Assembly: GCF_009905375.1 (NCBI RefSeq)
Contig: NW_027418139.1
Span: forward strand, 95,840-159,839
DNA: 64,000 nt
Source: Apium graveolens
Lineage: Eukaryota > Streptophyta > Magnoliopsida > Apiales > Apiaceae
Reading direction: 5' to 3'
The translations under genes were made by a program, and so were the position numbers. This document shows positions 44,932 to 56,333 of this stretch, piece by piece (the stretch's first letter is position 1; every line of letters starts with the position of its first letter). Under the pieces are notes generated by a model. The model did not search any database and was not told the origin of the DNA. It saw nothing but the letters and a program-made list of their open reading frames with translations.

Positions 44932-45660
44932 ATGGAGGACCCTGAGATGTACGAGCGTGAGCATGATGAGGCATTGCTGGATGTTGAGGATCAGGAGGAG
45001 CCTGAGATGGAGGAGGATGAGGAGGACCCCCCAGAGGAGCCTGAGACGGAGGTCATTGCTGTTTCAGATGAGGAGGACCCCTCAGAGGAGTCAGAGACAG
45101 AGGTTATTGCTATTCCAGATGAGGAGGACCCGGATGAGGTCCCAGTAGCTGAGGAGCGTGTTGGATCTATGGTAGTGTATGCTGGTATCCCTTTACCCAC
45201 ACTTCCGGTGGTCAGAGCCCCTACCCCTCCACCACTATCTTGGATTCCTGATGATGACAGCTCAGAGACCCATACTTCCGAGCCTAGGCAGACCGAGGAG
45301 GCACCCTCAGCGGCTCCAGATTCACCACCTCTTGACCCTGCCCAGAGGCAGTCTTCGTTAGCTCATGGATATGTTCAGGATGTTTTGAGGACCCGAGTGG
45401 CTGTTGCCGAGGCCCGACTGGATGAGGCCAGGAGGGAGTTGGATGCAGAGAGGGCGGGTAGGCGTGCCCGAGCTTATGAGACCAGGGCTTCTATACCCCG
45501 ATCCTTGAGGAGGGAGCTTACGGGGATAGAGCTCACGTCCCGAGCGAGACTCAGATCTCTCCAGGGGGACAGGCATGGTAGGATCTCCAGGCGGCAGGCC
45601 GACTATATCTTCCGTCGTGCGATGGAAAGGGTTTGGGAGCTGACCCGTTCGGGTGTGTGA
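44932..45660 (+). CDS. Leader ORF (ORF0) of element F, acidic protein of unknown function
   Basis: 242 codons between the primer-binding site and gag, starting at the first ATG of the frame (MEDPEMYEREHDEALLDVED). Residues 1-75 are extremely acidic and hold about two and a half copies of a 20-residue repeat (EEDPPEEPETEVIAVSD, EEDPSEESETEVIAIPD, EEDPDEVP). Residues 80-140 are proline, serine and threonine rich. The C-terminal 100 residues are arginine/alanine/glutamate rich and probably a coiled coil (VAVAEARLDEARRELDAERA) ending in a helix ADYIFRRAMERVWELT. The DNA is clearly richer in G+C than the flanks. There is no resemblance to gag or pol. Ogre-type elements carry an ORF before gag, but this is a chromovirus. 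The nearby B and E have counterparts. Confidence 0.65.
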   Translation: MEDPEMYEREHDEALLDVEDQEEPEMEEDEEDPPEEPETEVIAVSDEEDPSEESETEVIAIPDEEDPDEVPVAEERVGSMVVYAGIPLPTLPVVRAPTPPPLSWIPDDDSSETHTSEPRQTEEAPSAAPDSPPLDPAQRQSSLAHGYVQDVLRTRVAVAEARLDEARRELDAERAGRRARAYETRASIPRSLRRELTGIELTSRARLRSLQGDRHGRISRRQADYIFRRAMERVWELTRSGV

Positions 45661-46072
45661 TTCAGGATTGATGATGGAATAGTCTAGTTGTCTAGTTAGC
45701 CGAGGCCTTAGTAAGAGCCAATTTTCCGGGATAGTTGACTTGTATATAGCATCCCTTTTTCTGACTAGACAGATAGACTCTTGTGTATCACTTTTGGGAC
45801 AGATGACTGTAGCACTGTTGTACTTTTGACCAGATCAAACTATGTATTCTCGCATTATGTATATATTTGTTTCCTTTCAGTTCAGTTCCATAGTGACGGG
45901 ATCACTGTTTTATTATTGTTATTACTGCACTTCGTATTAGAACTTTCTTAAAATAATAGAATTGCGATATACGTTCTCCCCATTATAAGAGCTGTGCAAG
46001 GCACAATGTTGTATATGATTGTGACCTAACGTTGAATTTTTCCCAATAATTGTTTTTATTATTATCAGAATC
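45661..46072 (+). other. Spacer between ORF0 and gag in element F
   Basis: 412 bp, T-rich, with no ORF. The gag ATG follows TTATTATTATCAGAATC. Confidence 0.6.
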
Positions 46073-49000
46073 ATGCCGCCAAGAAAGATTGGAACTAGGG
46101 CGAACCCTGGGTCTGAGGACCAGGGAAGCCATAATCAGGACAATAGAAACCAAGATCACAGTGAAGAGGAAGATGAGGATTATGTGGAACAGGATGACTC
46201 CCTGTATGAAGAGGAAGAGGAAACGTATGATGTTGAGGGATTCGAGGTAGAGGCTGAAGAAGGAGAAACCGAGGTTGAGCAACCAGTACCAAACCCAGGC
46301 ATGGATCCCATGGGCCAGTTTATGCAACTCCTAAGACAGAATTTGGAACGTCAACCCAACCCACCCCCTCAAGGAAGTAACAATGCTGTGGCAAACTCTT
46401 TCAGGGCTTTTAAGTCCCTTAAGCCCCCTGAGTTCCACGGATCAGCCGACCCAGTTGAGGCAAGGGCATGGTTAAAGGAAATGGAGAAATCTTTTGAGAT
46501 TTTGAGTATCGATGAGGCACAGAAAACTGTATTTGCTACCTACCTTCTGAAAGGAGAAGCTAACTACTGGTGGGAGGCCAAGAAAAACATGGAGACAGAT
46601 GCTATTATAACCTGGGAGAGATTTAGTCAGTTGTTTCTGGGAAAGTATTTCCCGAGGTTTATGGAAAACCAGATGGAGCTCAAGTTCTTGGAGCTAAAGC
46701 AGAATGATTTGTCTGTAGCAGAGTACGAAGCGAAATTTACCGAATTATCAAGGTTTGTGCCGGAGTTTGTGAGCACCGAGGAAAAGAAAGCTAGGAGGTT
46801 TCAGCAGGGACTGAAACCATGGATTCAGAATAGGGTGGCAATCCTTGAGCTTACGGACTATGCCACTCTGGTGCAAAAAGCAACGATTGTAGAAGTCGGA
46901 AGTGAACAGATGCAGAAGGAAAGAGAGAAGAAAGGAATAAAGAGGAAAAGTATGAGCATGGGTGGAGGTTCCGCAGGAAGGAGCTTCCCAACTAGGTTTA
47001 ATCGAGGAGCAGTGTCCCTACCGGGAAAGAACACTGGGTTTAAGCGACCAATGAGTGTGAGTGTGAGCCAGGGCGGCCAGAAGTCAAGAATGTCCTATTC
47101 CAACCAGTCTCGACCCCCATTGCCAACCTGTAACACTTGTGGAAGGAATCACACTGGGGAGTGTAGAGGAAAGCCAGTAACCTGCTTTAAGTGTGGGCAA
47201 GTGGGCCACTATTCTCACAAATGCCCTTCGTCAGCCCCTGCCGTCATTCCAACCACCACTTGTCATCAGTGCGGACGCCCAGGTCATTGGAAGAGAGAAT
47301 GCCCAATGAACAAACCAGCAGCTTCGGGAGCAAGCAGGGCTGCTTCTAATAAGCCACCTACTGCGAGGACTTTCAACATGACAGTCCAGGATGCTATGAA
47401 AGATTCAGATGTGATAGCAGGTACCCTTTCTCTAAATTCAGTCAGTGCAAATGTTTTATTTGATTCGGGAGCAACTAAATCTTTTATATCAAGGGACTTT
47501 GCGCGTAAGTTAAGACTTAAGGCTAAACCCTTGATAGAACCCTTACAAGTAGAAATAGCCAATCATGAAATTATTCCTGTTAACCAGATTCACCCCGCCT
47601 GTGAGATAGGCATAGGGGAGCAATCTTTCAGTGTTGATCTGATTCCTTTTAAATTAGGGGAGTTTGATGTGATTTTGGGAATGGACTGGCTATCTAGCAA
47701 CGATGCTCAGATAGACTGTAAAGGGAAGAAAGTTAAGTTAAATATCCCCGGGAAGAAAGAAATTATATTTAGAGGAAAGAGGCAGACGCAGAAATTTTTG
47801 ACCATGGCTCAGGCCAGAAGGATGCTACGAAAAGGAAGTGAGGCTTACCTAGCCTATGTGGTGGACACACAGAAGGAGGTGCCCAACTTACAAGATATTC
47901 CAGTAGTCAACGAATTTGAAGATGTATTCCCCCAAGACCTTCCGGGATTACCACCCGATAGAGTGATTGAATTTGCTATTGAGTTGGCCCCAGGGACGGC
48001 GCCAGTTTCAAAAGCACCTTACCGATTAGCCCCGTTAGAAATGAAGGAATTAGCTATCCAATTGCAGGAACTCTTGGATAAGGGTATGATAAGACCCAGT
48101 GTGTCTCCGTGGGGAGCACCAGTTTTATTTGTTAAGAAGAAAGATGGGAGCATGAGGTTGTGCATAGACTATCGAGAGTTGAACAAGCTAACCATAAAGA
48201 ACAGGTACCCATTACCTAGAATAGACGATCTGTTCGACCAGCTAAAGGATGCTGTTTATTTTTCCAAGATTGACCTGAGAACTGGATATCACCAACTAAA
48301 GATTAAGCCCGAAGATATTTCCAAGACAGCGTTCCGTACCAGGTATGGGCATTATGAGTTCTTGGTAATGTCCTTTGGATTAACCAATGCCCCAGCAGCC
48401 TTCATGGATTTAATGAATAGAGTATTTAAGAAGTACTTGGACAAGTGTGTGATAGTTTTTATCGATGATATTTTGATCTACTCAAGGACTGAGGCAGAAC
48501 ATGCAGAGCATTTGAGGATAGCTCTAGGAATACTCAGAGAGGAGCAGTTATATGCCAAATTCTCGAAGTGTGAATTCTGGCGGAATGAAGTACAGTTTTT
48601 AGGACATGTGATCAATAAAGAAGGAGTATTGGTCGACCCCTCCAAGATAGAGGCAGTCTCAAATTGGGAAAGGCCAACCACACCCACAGAGGTGAGGAGT
48701 TTCATAGGATTGGCCGGCTACTATCGTAGATTTGTGCAGGACTTTGCGAAGATCGCAGCCCCTTTGACACGACTTACTCGTAAGACAGAGAAGTTTGAAT
48801 GGACGGAGAAATGCGAGAACAGTTTTCAGGAATTAAAGAAAAGGTTGATAACGGCTCCGGTACTGGCATTGCCGGATGGAAAAGGAGATTTTGTGATATA
48901 TAGTGACGCGTCGCACAAAGGATTAGGATGTGTGCTTATGCAGCACGGTAAAGTTATCGCGTATGCGTCGAGACAATTGAAGGAATACGAGGTTAGATAT

Positions 49001-50782
49001 CCTACTCATGACCTTGAGCTCGCGGCAATAGTATTTGCTTTAAAAATTTGGAGGCACTACTTGTATGGAGAGAAGTGCGAGATTTTCACAGACCATAAGA
49101 GTCTCAAGTACATATTTACGCAGAAAGAGCTCAACATGCGCCAGAGGAGATGGTTAGAACTAATCAAGGACTACGATTGTGAGATTCTCTATCATCCAGG
49201 GAAAGCCAATGTGGTGGCTGATGCCCTTAGTAGAAAGGAAAGACTCAGAATGATAACGACCTCGGAAGAGTTGATAAGGGATTTTGAGAAAATGGAAATA
49301 GAGGTAAAGGTAACCGGAACCGGAACTGAAAAGCTTTTTGAGATCTCAATGCAGCCAGAATTATTGGAAAAGATCAGATTGTGCCAAGAGAAAATAATGA
49401 ATGAAGACAGAAAGTCAATGACTGGAGAAGAGATCCATACTGAGAAAGATGATAAAGGGATAATGAGGTACTCCTACCGAATTTGGGTTCCGAATGTTCA
49501 AGAACTTAAAGATGAGATTTTGGATGAAAGCCATAGTTCAAGGTATTCCATTCACCCAGGAAGTACCAAGATGTATAGGGATTTGAAGGAATATTACTGG
49601 TGGCCCAACATGAAGAGGGACGTAGCAGAATGGGTGAACAAATGTTTGACTTGCCAAAGAGTAAAGGCAGAGCACCAGAGACCCAGTGGACTTTTGCGAC
49701 CCCTGGAGATTCCCGAATGGAAATGGGAACAGATAGCGATGGATTTTGTTGTAGGCTTGCCAAGGACGAAAGCCAATCACGACGCCATTTGGGTAATTAT
49801 AGACCGACTGACAAAGTCAGCTCATTTCATTCCTATCAACGAGAGATATACAGTCGATAGACTGGTGGACATTTACCTTAAGGAAATAGTGACGCGACAT
49901 GGAGTCCCAGCGTCCATTGTCTCAGACCGAGACCCAAGGTTCAACTCCAGATTTTGGAGGAGCTTTCAGGAATGTGCGGGGACCAAGTTAAATATGAGTA
50001 CCGCGTACCATCCCCAGACGGATGGACAGAGTGAAAGGACCATCCAGACACTAGAGGATATGTTGAGAGTCTGTGCAATAGACCTTAAAGGAAGTTGGGA
50101 TGATCACCTGCCGTTGATCGAGTTTTCTTATAACAATAGCTTTCATGCTAGCATCGGGATGCCGCCTTATGAGGCCTTGTACGGAAGAAGGTGTCGATCT
50201 CCCTTATACTGGGATGAAGTAGGAGAGCGGAAGATGCTCGGACCCGAAGTGGTCCAAAGGACCAAAGATATAGTGGATCTTATCAGAGGGCGACTTGTAG
50301 CAGCCCAAGACAGACAGAAGAAATATGCAGACCTAGCCCGAAAGGACAAGGAATATGAGGTAGGGGACTTAGTACTGTTGAAAGTATCCCCTTGGAAGGG
50401 ATTAATGAGGTTCGGAAAGAAAGGAAAACTAAGCCCAAGATACATTGGACCTTTTGAGATATTAAGACGGATTGGAAAGTTAGCTTACGAGCTAGCCCTA
50501 CCCCCTAATTTGCAACAAGTTCATAATGTGTTCCATGTGTCAATGCTAAGGAGGTATCATCGAGATGCCAGGCACATAGTGGAGTACGAGCAGGTGGATA
50601 TGCAGCCAGATCTAACTTACGTGGAGAAGCCAGTAAGGATTATGGATAAGAAGGAGCAGGTGCTTCGGAACAAGGTGATCAAGCTAGTCAGAGTACTATG
50701 GCAGAATCATAATGTGGAAGAATCGACTTGGGAACTAGAGAGCGCAATGCTAGAAAAGTACCCCCATTTGTTTTCTGTTTGA
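46073..50782 (+). CDS. gag-pol: Gag-Pol polyprotein of element F (chromovirus, intact)
   Basis: 1569 residues without interruption. Gag core about 100-270 ([37 protein letters not shown]). Knuckles at about 353 ([12 protein letters not shown]), 371 ([14 protein letters not shown]) and 397 ([14 protein letters not shown]). Protease DSGATKSF at 464 and ILGMDWL. RT about 640-840 with FIDDILIYS (DD at 798-799). RNase H from SDASHKGLG (D945) to [10 protein letters not shown]. Integrase zinc region [16 protein letters not shown] near 1159-1193, catalytic D1224 (MDFVVGLPR), D1285 ([12 protein letters not shown]) and E1321 (QTDGQSERT), 35 residues between the last two. The end ([20 protein letters not shown]) is a chromodomain. 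It makes particles, copies element RNA and inserts it. All catalytic residues are present. Confidence 0.97.
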   Translation: MPPRKIGTRANPGSEDQGSHNQDNRNQDHSEEEDEDYVEQDDSLYEEEEETYDVEGFEVEAEEGETEVEQPVPNPGMDPMGQFMQLLRQNLERQPNPPPQGSNNAVANSFRAFKSLKPPEFHGSADPVEARAWLKEMEKSFEILSIDEAQKTVFATYLLKGEANYWWEAKKNMETDAIITWERFSQLFLGKYFPRFMENQMELKFLELKQNDLSVAEYEAKFTELSRFVPEFVSTEEKKARRFQQGLKPWIQNRVAILELTDYATLVQKATIVEVGSEQMQKEREKKGIKRKSMSMGGGSAGRSFPTRFNRGAVSLPGKNTGFKRPMSVSVSQGGQKSRMSYSNQSRPPLPTCNTCGRNHTGECRGKPVTCFKCGQVGHYSHKCPSSAPAVIPTTTCHQCGRPGHWKRECPMNKPAASGASRAASNKPPTARTFNMTVQDAMKDSDVIAGTLSLNSVSANVLFDSGATKSFISRDFARKLRLKAKPLIEPLQVEIANHEIIPVNQIHPACEIGIGEQSFSVDLIPFKLGEFDVILGMDWLSSNDAQIDCKGKKVKLNIPGKKEIIFRGKRQTQKFLTMAQARRMLRKGSEAYLAYVVDTQKEVPNLQDIPVVNEFEDVFPQDLPGLPPDRVIEFAIELAPGTAPVSKAPYRLAPLEMKELAIQLQELLDKGMIRPSVSPWGAPVLFVKKKDGSMRLCIDYRELNKLTIKNRYPLPRIDDLFDQLKDAVYFSKIDLRTGYHQLKIKPEDISKTAFRTRYGHYEFLVMSFGLTNAPAAFMDLMNRVFKKYLDKCVIVFIDDILIYSRTEAEHAEHLRIALGILREEQLYAKFSKCEFWRNEVQFLGHVINKEGVLVDPSKIEAVSNWERPTTPTEVRSFIGLAGYYRRFVQDFAKIAAPLTRLTRKTEKFEWTEKCENSFQELKKRLITAPVLALPDGKGDFVIYSDASHKGLGCVLMQHGKVIAYASRQLKEYEVRYPTHDLELAAIVFALKIWRHYLYGEKCEIFTDHKSLKYIFTQKELNMRQRRWLELIKDYDCEILYHPGKANVVADALSRKERLRMITTSEELIRDFEKMEIEVKVTGTGTEKLFEISMQPELLEKIRLCQEKIMNEDRKSMTGEEIHTEKDDKGIMRYSYRIWVPNVQELKDEILDESHSSRYSIHPGSTKMYRDLKEYYWWPNMKRDVAEWVNKCLTCQRVKAEHQRPSGLLRPLEIPEWKWEQIAMDFVVGLPRTKANHDAIWVIIDRLTKSAHFIPINERYTVDRLVDIYLKEIVTRHGVPASIVSDRDPRFNSRFWRSFQECAGTKLNMSTAYHPQTDGQSERTIQTLEDMLRVCAIDLKGSWDDHLPLIEFSYNNSFHASIGMPPYEALYGRRCRSPLYWDEVGERKMLGPEVVQRTKDIVDLIRGRLVAAQDRQKKYADLARKDKEYEVGDLVLLKVSPWKGLMRFGKKGKLSPRYIGPFEILRRIGKLAYELALPPNLQQVHNVFHVSMLRRYHRDARHIVEYEQVDMQPDLTYVEKPVRIMDKKEQVLRNKVIKLVRVLWQNHNVEESTWELESAMLEKYPHLFSV

Positions 50783-50797
50783 TTCCGGGACGGAATC
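50781..50797 (+). other. Hairpin upstream of the polypurine tract (element F)
   Basis: GATTCCG, loop GGA, CGGAATC. It overlaps the pol stop codon (TGA at 50780-50782) by two bases and ends 5 bases before the polypurine tract. Confidence 0.7.
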
Positions 50798-50802
50798 CTT
50801 TT

Positions 50803-50815
50803 AAGGAGGGGAGAC
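50803..50815 (+). other. Polypurine tract of element F
   Basis: AAGGAGGGGAGAC directly before the 3' LTR. Confidence 0.87.
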
Positions 50816-52897
50816 TGTAATAACCCCAAAATTTTTTCAACTTTTTGTAACCCTTATGAATAGTGTTTTAGCTGAATGAGAAAACTTTTCGCGCCACACT
50901 ATGTAGGGGTTCTGTTATGGATATTCTGGGATTTTATTAGTACTATATGAAGTATATAAGTGTATGTAAATATCGTCAGAACCCAATTCCGAACACTTTG
51001 GTTTTTCCCGGAAATCCACAAGATACGGAGAGAATTGAGTATAAGGTAACAAAATAAAAAGGATTTAAATTAAAGGATTATAATAGAGGATCATAAAAAG
51101 GAATATAATGTATTGAGAAAGGTTAAGGGAACCTAAGTAATAAGATCCCGGGTATGATCCTTCAAACGATAAACGAGAATGAAAGTTAAGCGAACCGTAC
51201 AACAGATCAGCGGTCATTAGGCAAACGATTAGGAAGTTAATCAAAGGGTTTAAGGGGAGTGATGTCATCCAACCAATAGAAAGGAGACAAGGAAGGGAGG
51301 ATGACATCATAGGGGTGACATAAGCATGATATGGAAGGAAGGAGGTGTGGTTGATTTAGGACCACACAAATGCAAGGACAAGGTGGTAATTTGCTAAATG
51401 GAAAACAAAAACAAGCCAACCAACTAGCAAATCATTTCATCAAAAAATCAGCCAAGGCATATTCCTCATATTTGCTCTCGGCCTTCTTCATTTTCCAAGG
51501 CTTAAATTTTCAAAAATCAAGATCCAAGCATCCTTAATTGGTAAGAAAATTCCCTAACCTTCTTTATGCTTAGTAATGGCTATATCATAAGTTTAAGCCA
51601 CAAATTCTTTCTCTAGCTTCTTGATTTAATCATTGGAGAAGACAATGAATAGTGTTTTCAAGTTTTAACTTGAGTTTTTTTTTTTCTTGTTTTCTTGAAG
51701 ATCCAAGCTTTCTTAAGACTACTCCAAGCTTATTAAGGCTTCCTAGCTTCACCCACCAATCCAAGGAAGGTATACCACTTTCAAACCCTAGGTTCATATA
51801 TATTATAAAGTGATTTTGATGAGTAAGATGTTATGGTATCTTGTTGTTATGTTTAGAGTTGAGATTTGGAATGGTGGTGAAATGAAATGATAATTTAGTG
51901 GTTTTGATTTAAAGAAACTTAAAGCATGATTAAAGTTAGGTTAAGCATATGTATGAATGAGTAATATTGAATTGTTTGGGATTGTTATGATGTGGTAAGG
52001 ATGGGTGTTTGATGTGTGTGGATTTGAGGATGGTTTGTGATGATTGTGGGTAGTTTTAAAAATGGGAAATCGCGTAAACATAGCCGTCGTAATGTCCGAT
52101 TTTCTTTGGACTGTTTTGTGCATAGCATTAGGACCCGAGAACCCCCTGTTAAATTGTGACCACTGCCATGTTTAGATAGCTCATGTTACGAGCTTCGTTT
52201 TGATATGTAGTTCGTTCGATTCCGATTTACGGTTTAGGAGAAACGACCGTTTCAAGTAACGGCGTTTCGCGAACGAAACTTTTTCCCTCGCCTTATTTTG
52301 GAATGTAGGTTAAAGACCAAAAAGGGTTAATTAATGTATGAAACATTTATGGTAAGTGTGTTAGGCAGTTGGTAAGTCATTCGCGAAGGAATCGCGTTAA
52401 AACTCGTAAAGGTCAAGTTATTAAAAATGGTGGAGCCGAGGGTACCCGAGTGACTTAAGCGAATCGGTGAGCGTAAAACTAGCATTAGAGTCTAAGTTAG
52501 TTAAAGCATAGACTTACAAGTGATTTTGGTTTAATTCCAACTTACTTGTTGTTTATAGGTTGCCAGACTCGTCCCGAGCCTTTCTCACCCCCAAGTCGCT
52601 CAGGCAAGTATTCTATCCGATACACTGTTGTTGTGATGTAAATGTATGTATATGCATTATCTTGTGATATTGCATGATTGTTATTTAGCAAATGTTGCGA
52701 TATATTGTAGCATGTGATATGGTATATATGCATGCCTGTTTTATATTCTTGAGATATATATCTGTTGGTTTATTTGATAATACCTATGCTAGAGGATAGT
52801 TGTATCTTGCATATACCCTTAGTATAGGGACCCAAGGGTGTAAATATTTTCTAAAACCGGGAGTCGAGGATCCCGAGTAGATTTTATATGGATATGG

Positions 52898-52929
<32 letters not shown>

Positions 52930-54976
52930 GGTTATAGTTTTCCAAACTATAAACCGAATAAGGTTTATTCGATAACTTTATTTTATTTAATGAATATTAT
53001 TACGAATATTCATTCGAGGACTTATGACTCCTTTTATTTTATTATTTGAATATTATTCCGAATATTATTCGAAGGCGTATGACTCCTTTACATTATTTAT
53101 TGAATATTATTTGAATATTCATTTGAGGATGTATGACTCCTTTATTTTATTTAATGAATATTATTTATAATATTCATTCGAGGTATTATGACTCAGCGTA
53201 TTTTATTTATTGAATATTATTTGAATATTCATTTGAGGATCTATGACTCCGATTATTTGCTGAGATATATTCTTTAATTTATTAAAGAATAAGGTGTCGA
53301 TAATCAAACTTATTTTTGATTATTCAAATAAAGATATTACTTTCGTATAAGTATATCTTTGATTATTTGCTATTCATTTCAAGTATAAGTTTTAATACTT
53401 CTACTTCAATTATTTTATAAAGATTATTTTTATGGGAATATTATTTAAATAATAATATTCAGACATTTTCTAAATATTCTGGGGACTGATTTACTTCATT
53501 AAATCAGTTTTACTCCAAACACTCTTTAAAGTGTTTTCGAGTCTTTAAAATGATTTTCAAAAGTTAGAGCGGATCCCAAAACTATTTTTATATTTAAGAT
53601 CTTCCTTTTAAAAAGGGGATTTAAATACTCGCTCAAAACATGGGGGATCCGGCTCGGTGGTGTGTTTTATATTCGCAACAAGGTTGCTGTCTTGGTAAAA
53701 GAGTTTTTGATTACTTACCCAATATTCGGGAAGTAAAATTCTTGGAACAAGTTAATCCATTAACAGGCATCGCCTGGGAAATATCGGTGAGTTTTCCTTT
53801 CCAACTAGATACGACTTCTTGGTGGAGCCGTATCAACAAGTTTCTACTTGGGGAAAGGGGGAAACGAGCTTTACGTTTCAGAGTCATGGATTTCATCTGA
53901 ACTAGGAGTGGCGTAAGTGGTCGAGTAGCGCCGGCCCAGCCTTATTATATTGGCCCAAATGGCCTGGAAGTTCCGCTAAGGCGGTCCATTCCTTAGGAGT
54001 TCAGTGTTCGGTTGACAAGTAAATCCGACAGGTTCTCCTCTACATGTAGAAAATGGTGGGGTTGTACTACTACGACTGATCATCGTAAGTGGTCTTCCTG
54101 GCGCGGTAAACTCCCGTAATGAGTTCATCATCCATTTGGATAATTCTGCAACACTACCCGTAGCATTTCGATCGAAAGGCTACTAATGGGTGGTTGCCGA
54201 AGCATTGACAGGGTCAAACATTTTTATTGGTGTATCCATTGAATGAAGTATCTCGTAACTTCATTTCTTTTCAAAATATTTCAAAGATCAAATATTTTCA
54301 AGTTTATTTGTGGTCTCATCTATGGGATGACCTCGTGAATTTAATTATACTTTGAACGGTGATAGTTCAAGTAGCTTTATAAATGATATAAGTGTGGGGA
54401 AGTATTGGTAACTTCATTCCTTGTTTTTACTTATATCTAGTAAGTAATTATCTTACACACGATAAAGATTTTAGTAAGTATCCATTTAGATACTGGTATT
54501 ATTGTTATCACTACATATTATCTTGCGAGCTGTAAGGCTCACTCTTGCTTTATTTCTTCATCACACAACAACAGTTAGGAGAGATGGCCAGACTCCAGCA
54601 GACCCAGCGCAAGCGCGTGGGAAGCGTCCCGCGTCTTCCCGCTGATATTGTAGCTGCTATAGCTGCAGAGGTAGATCCATTGTAGTTTAGACCATCTACT
54701 TTTGAGAATCCAATTATGTATAATTATAACTTGTGGCAGATAATGGCAATTAACTGTAAATTATCAAGTAATCATTTTGGGTTGTAATAATTTTAAATTG
54801 TGGATTCAAAGACTTGTACTTATTTCAATTTCATCTCTGAGACTATAACGAGTTGTGGTGTGTGTTAGTGTGGGGTCACAGCATGAGGGTATTTATTATT
54901 GATTAAGTAAAGTGATATTGTGGAAAGAAAGACCGTGACAACCCGGATTCCCGACCCCGGATCTGGGGGTGTTACA
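50816..54976 (+). repeat. 3' LTR of element F
   Basis: 4161 bp, nearly identical to the 5' LTR. It contains the second copy of the tandem hairpin block at about 52976-53252. Confidence 0.95.
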
Positions 54977-54981
54977 TGATA
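54977..54981. repeat. Target-site duplication TGATA, right copy (element F)
   Basis: Matches 40564-40568. Element E resumes here. Confidence 0.93.
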
Positions 54982-55434
54982 TTTATTTAACAGTTTAATA
55001 AACAATCGACAATATGTATGGAAAACAATTTATCCTGTATTCATAACATGGTTTATTTAAAGAAAACAGTTGCTGAGTGTACAGACTGGAAATGTAAACA
55101 GTTAAATAAAATAATATTTTTTTTCAACAAGAATTATAATATGAAAAACTGTAAAGTGAAAGTAAATGCTGTAAAACTGTAAAGACTGAAATTTAAATAA
55201 AAGAATTTGAAAAAGTTCATCTTATATATATGTGACACCAGCTTCAGGTGTAAATGCTTGATACAAAAAGTCTCGGGCTACTGGTCATCACTACGGCTAC
55301 AAGTCACACTATCGCTACAAGTTAAACTACTACTACAAGTTAAACTACTGATACACACATACACACTACTCACTAGGTTATATTATGCTGCCTCTATATA
55401 CACATGTACTCTGGAGTCACCGTCTCAAACCCTC
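54982..55434 (-). other. Spacer of element E between leader ORF and the F insertion
   Basis: 453 bp, A/T rich. No ORF of note on the element strand; some ACTAC-type short repeats at about 55310-55345. Confidence 0.5.
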
Positions 55435-56144
55435 TCAGAACCCAGGAGGAATACGCCTAAGCTCCTCTCTAAGTGCCTGAACCAAAGTCTGTGCCAAACG
55501 AAAAACCCTGTAGAACTCTGCAAAAGAAGGAGGTCCATCATGAGTCAAATCATCCAGCTCCCAAGTAGCACTCATCAACACTGACTGTAATCGTTGTCTC
55601 ATATAATAATCCGGCTGTAGGGCCGCTAACGGTCCTCTGTCCCTCTGATCAAACAGATGCATAATCTCCCGACACTGTGCCCGCCAATACTCCACATCAT
55701 CCCTCATAACTCTATACTCATGGTATGGTACCATATGCGGCTGAGCAACCTGACCTACTGACTCCTGAGAAGGAACCCTCGAAATACCTGCACCCTGCTG
55801 GGGTAAACCTAACTGTAGATCCACATCATGCTCTCCCATCCCCTCTACTGGAATGATCTGAACTATGTCCAGCTCTAGGACATGCACTGATATAGGAGGT
55901 AACAATGGTGGTGGTGGTAACTCCTGCTCAATACCTAGTATAAACTGGTGCTCAATAGGTAAAGGAACCATCGGCTCGAAGAACTCAAATGGATCAAACA
56001 TCTCTATGGGGTCATGCACTATCCCCTGTACTGGTGGTACCGGCTCCTGTGGCAATGGTGGTGGAGGTATACTGGAGGTATGGCTGGTGCTACTGGCCCA
56101 GTGACTGTCCTCTCAGAAGATGCAGAATAACCAGAAGATGTCAT
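55435..56144 (-). pseudogene. Leader ORF (ORF0) of element E
   Basis: The frame is open for 206 codons (55435-56055). Upstream, an ATG at 56144 (MTSSGYSASSERTVTGPVAP) leads into it through a one-base shift near 56070. The protein is proline rich with acidic residues in its first half (EMFDPFEFFEPMVPLP, ELPPPPLLPPISVHVLELDI). It then has a helical C-terminus (DDVEYWRAQCREIMHLFDQ, FYRVFRLAQTLVQALREELR). Like ORF0 of F it lies between primer-binding site and gag, is acidic/proline rich at the start and ends in charged helices, but I see no clear sequence identity. Function unknown. Confidence 0.55.
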
Positions 56145-56317
56145 TTGATAATATACCAAAGAAAAGATAAGGTCATTAACAATCCTAAGATTATTTCCCT
56201 ATTCTAATCTGACCTAAATCCTAACACTATTCATCCTAATTTGACTATCCCTATCTTATGTGATCTCCCTATCCTATCTTAATCCTAATGTTCTTGTTTT
56301 CAGGGACCAAACCTACA

Positions 56318-56333
56318 GCTCTGATGCTAAACC
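56318..56333 (-). other. Primer-binding site of element E (altered)
   Basis: The minus strand after the 5' LTR reads GGTTTAGCATCAGAGC, against the expected TGGTATCAGAGC. The core ATCAGAGC is kept, with changes that suggest decay. Confidence 0.6.

Larger units (their letters stand above)
40569..54976 (+). mobile_element. Element F: intact, very young Gypsy (Tekay/Del-like) retrotransposon
   Basis: 14,408 bp. LTRs 40569-44734 (4166 bp) and 50816-54976 (4161 bp) with TSD TGATA, primer-binding site, leader ORF, an uninterrupted 1569-codon polyprotein with chromodomain, hairpin and polypurine tract. I see three substitutions between the LTRs (acgagaAcg/acgagaatg near 40930, gacatgg/gatatgg near 41080, ccccAgatct/ccccGgatct near 44716) plus length changes in a T run and a TA run. 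That is under 0.1 percent, so insertion is recent. All parts needed for autonomous movement appear present. Confidence 0.96.

Noticed and set aside
44991..45576. Antisense and shifted frames over ORF0 of F
   Set aside because: Shadows of the acidic, G+C-rich ORF at 44932-45660. The forward frame has the coherent domain layout.
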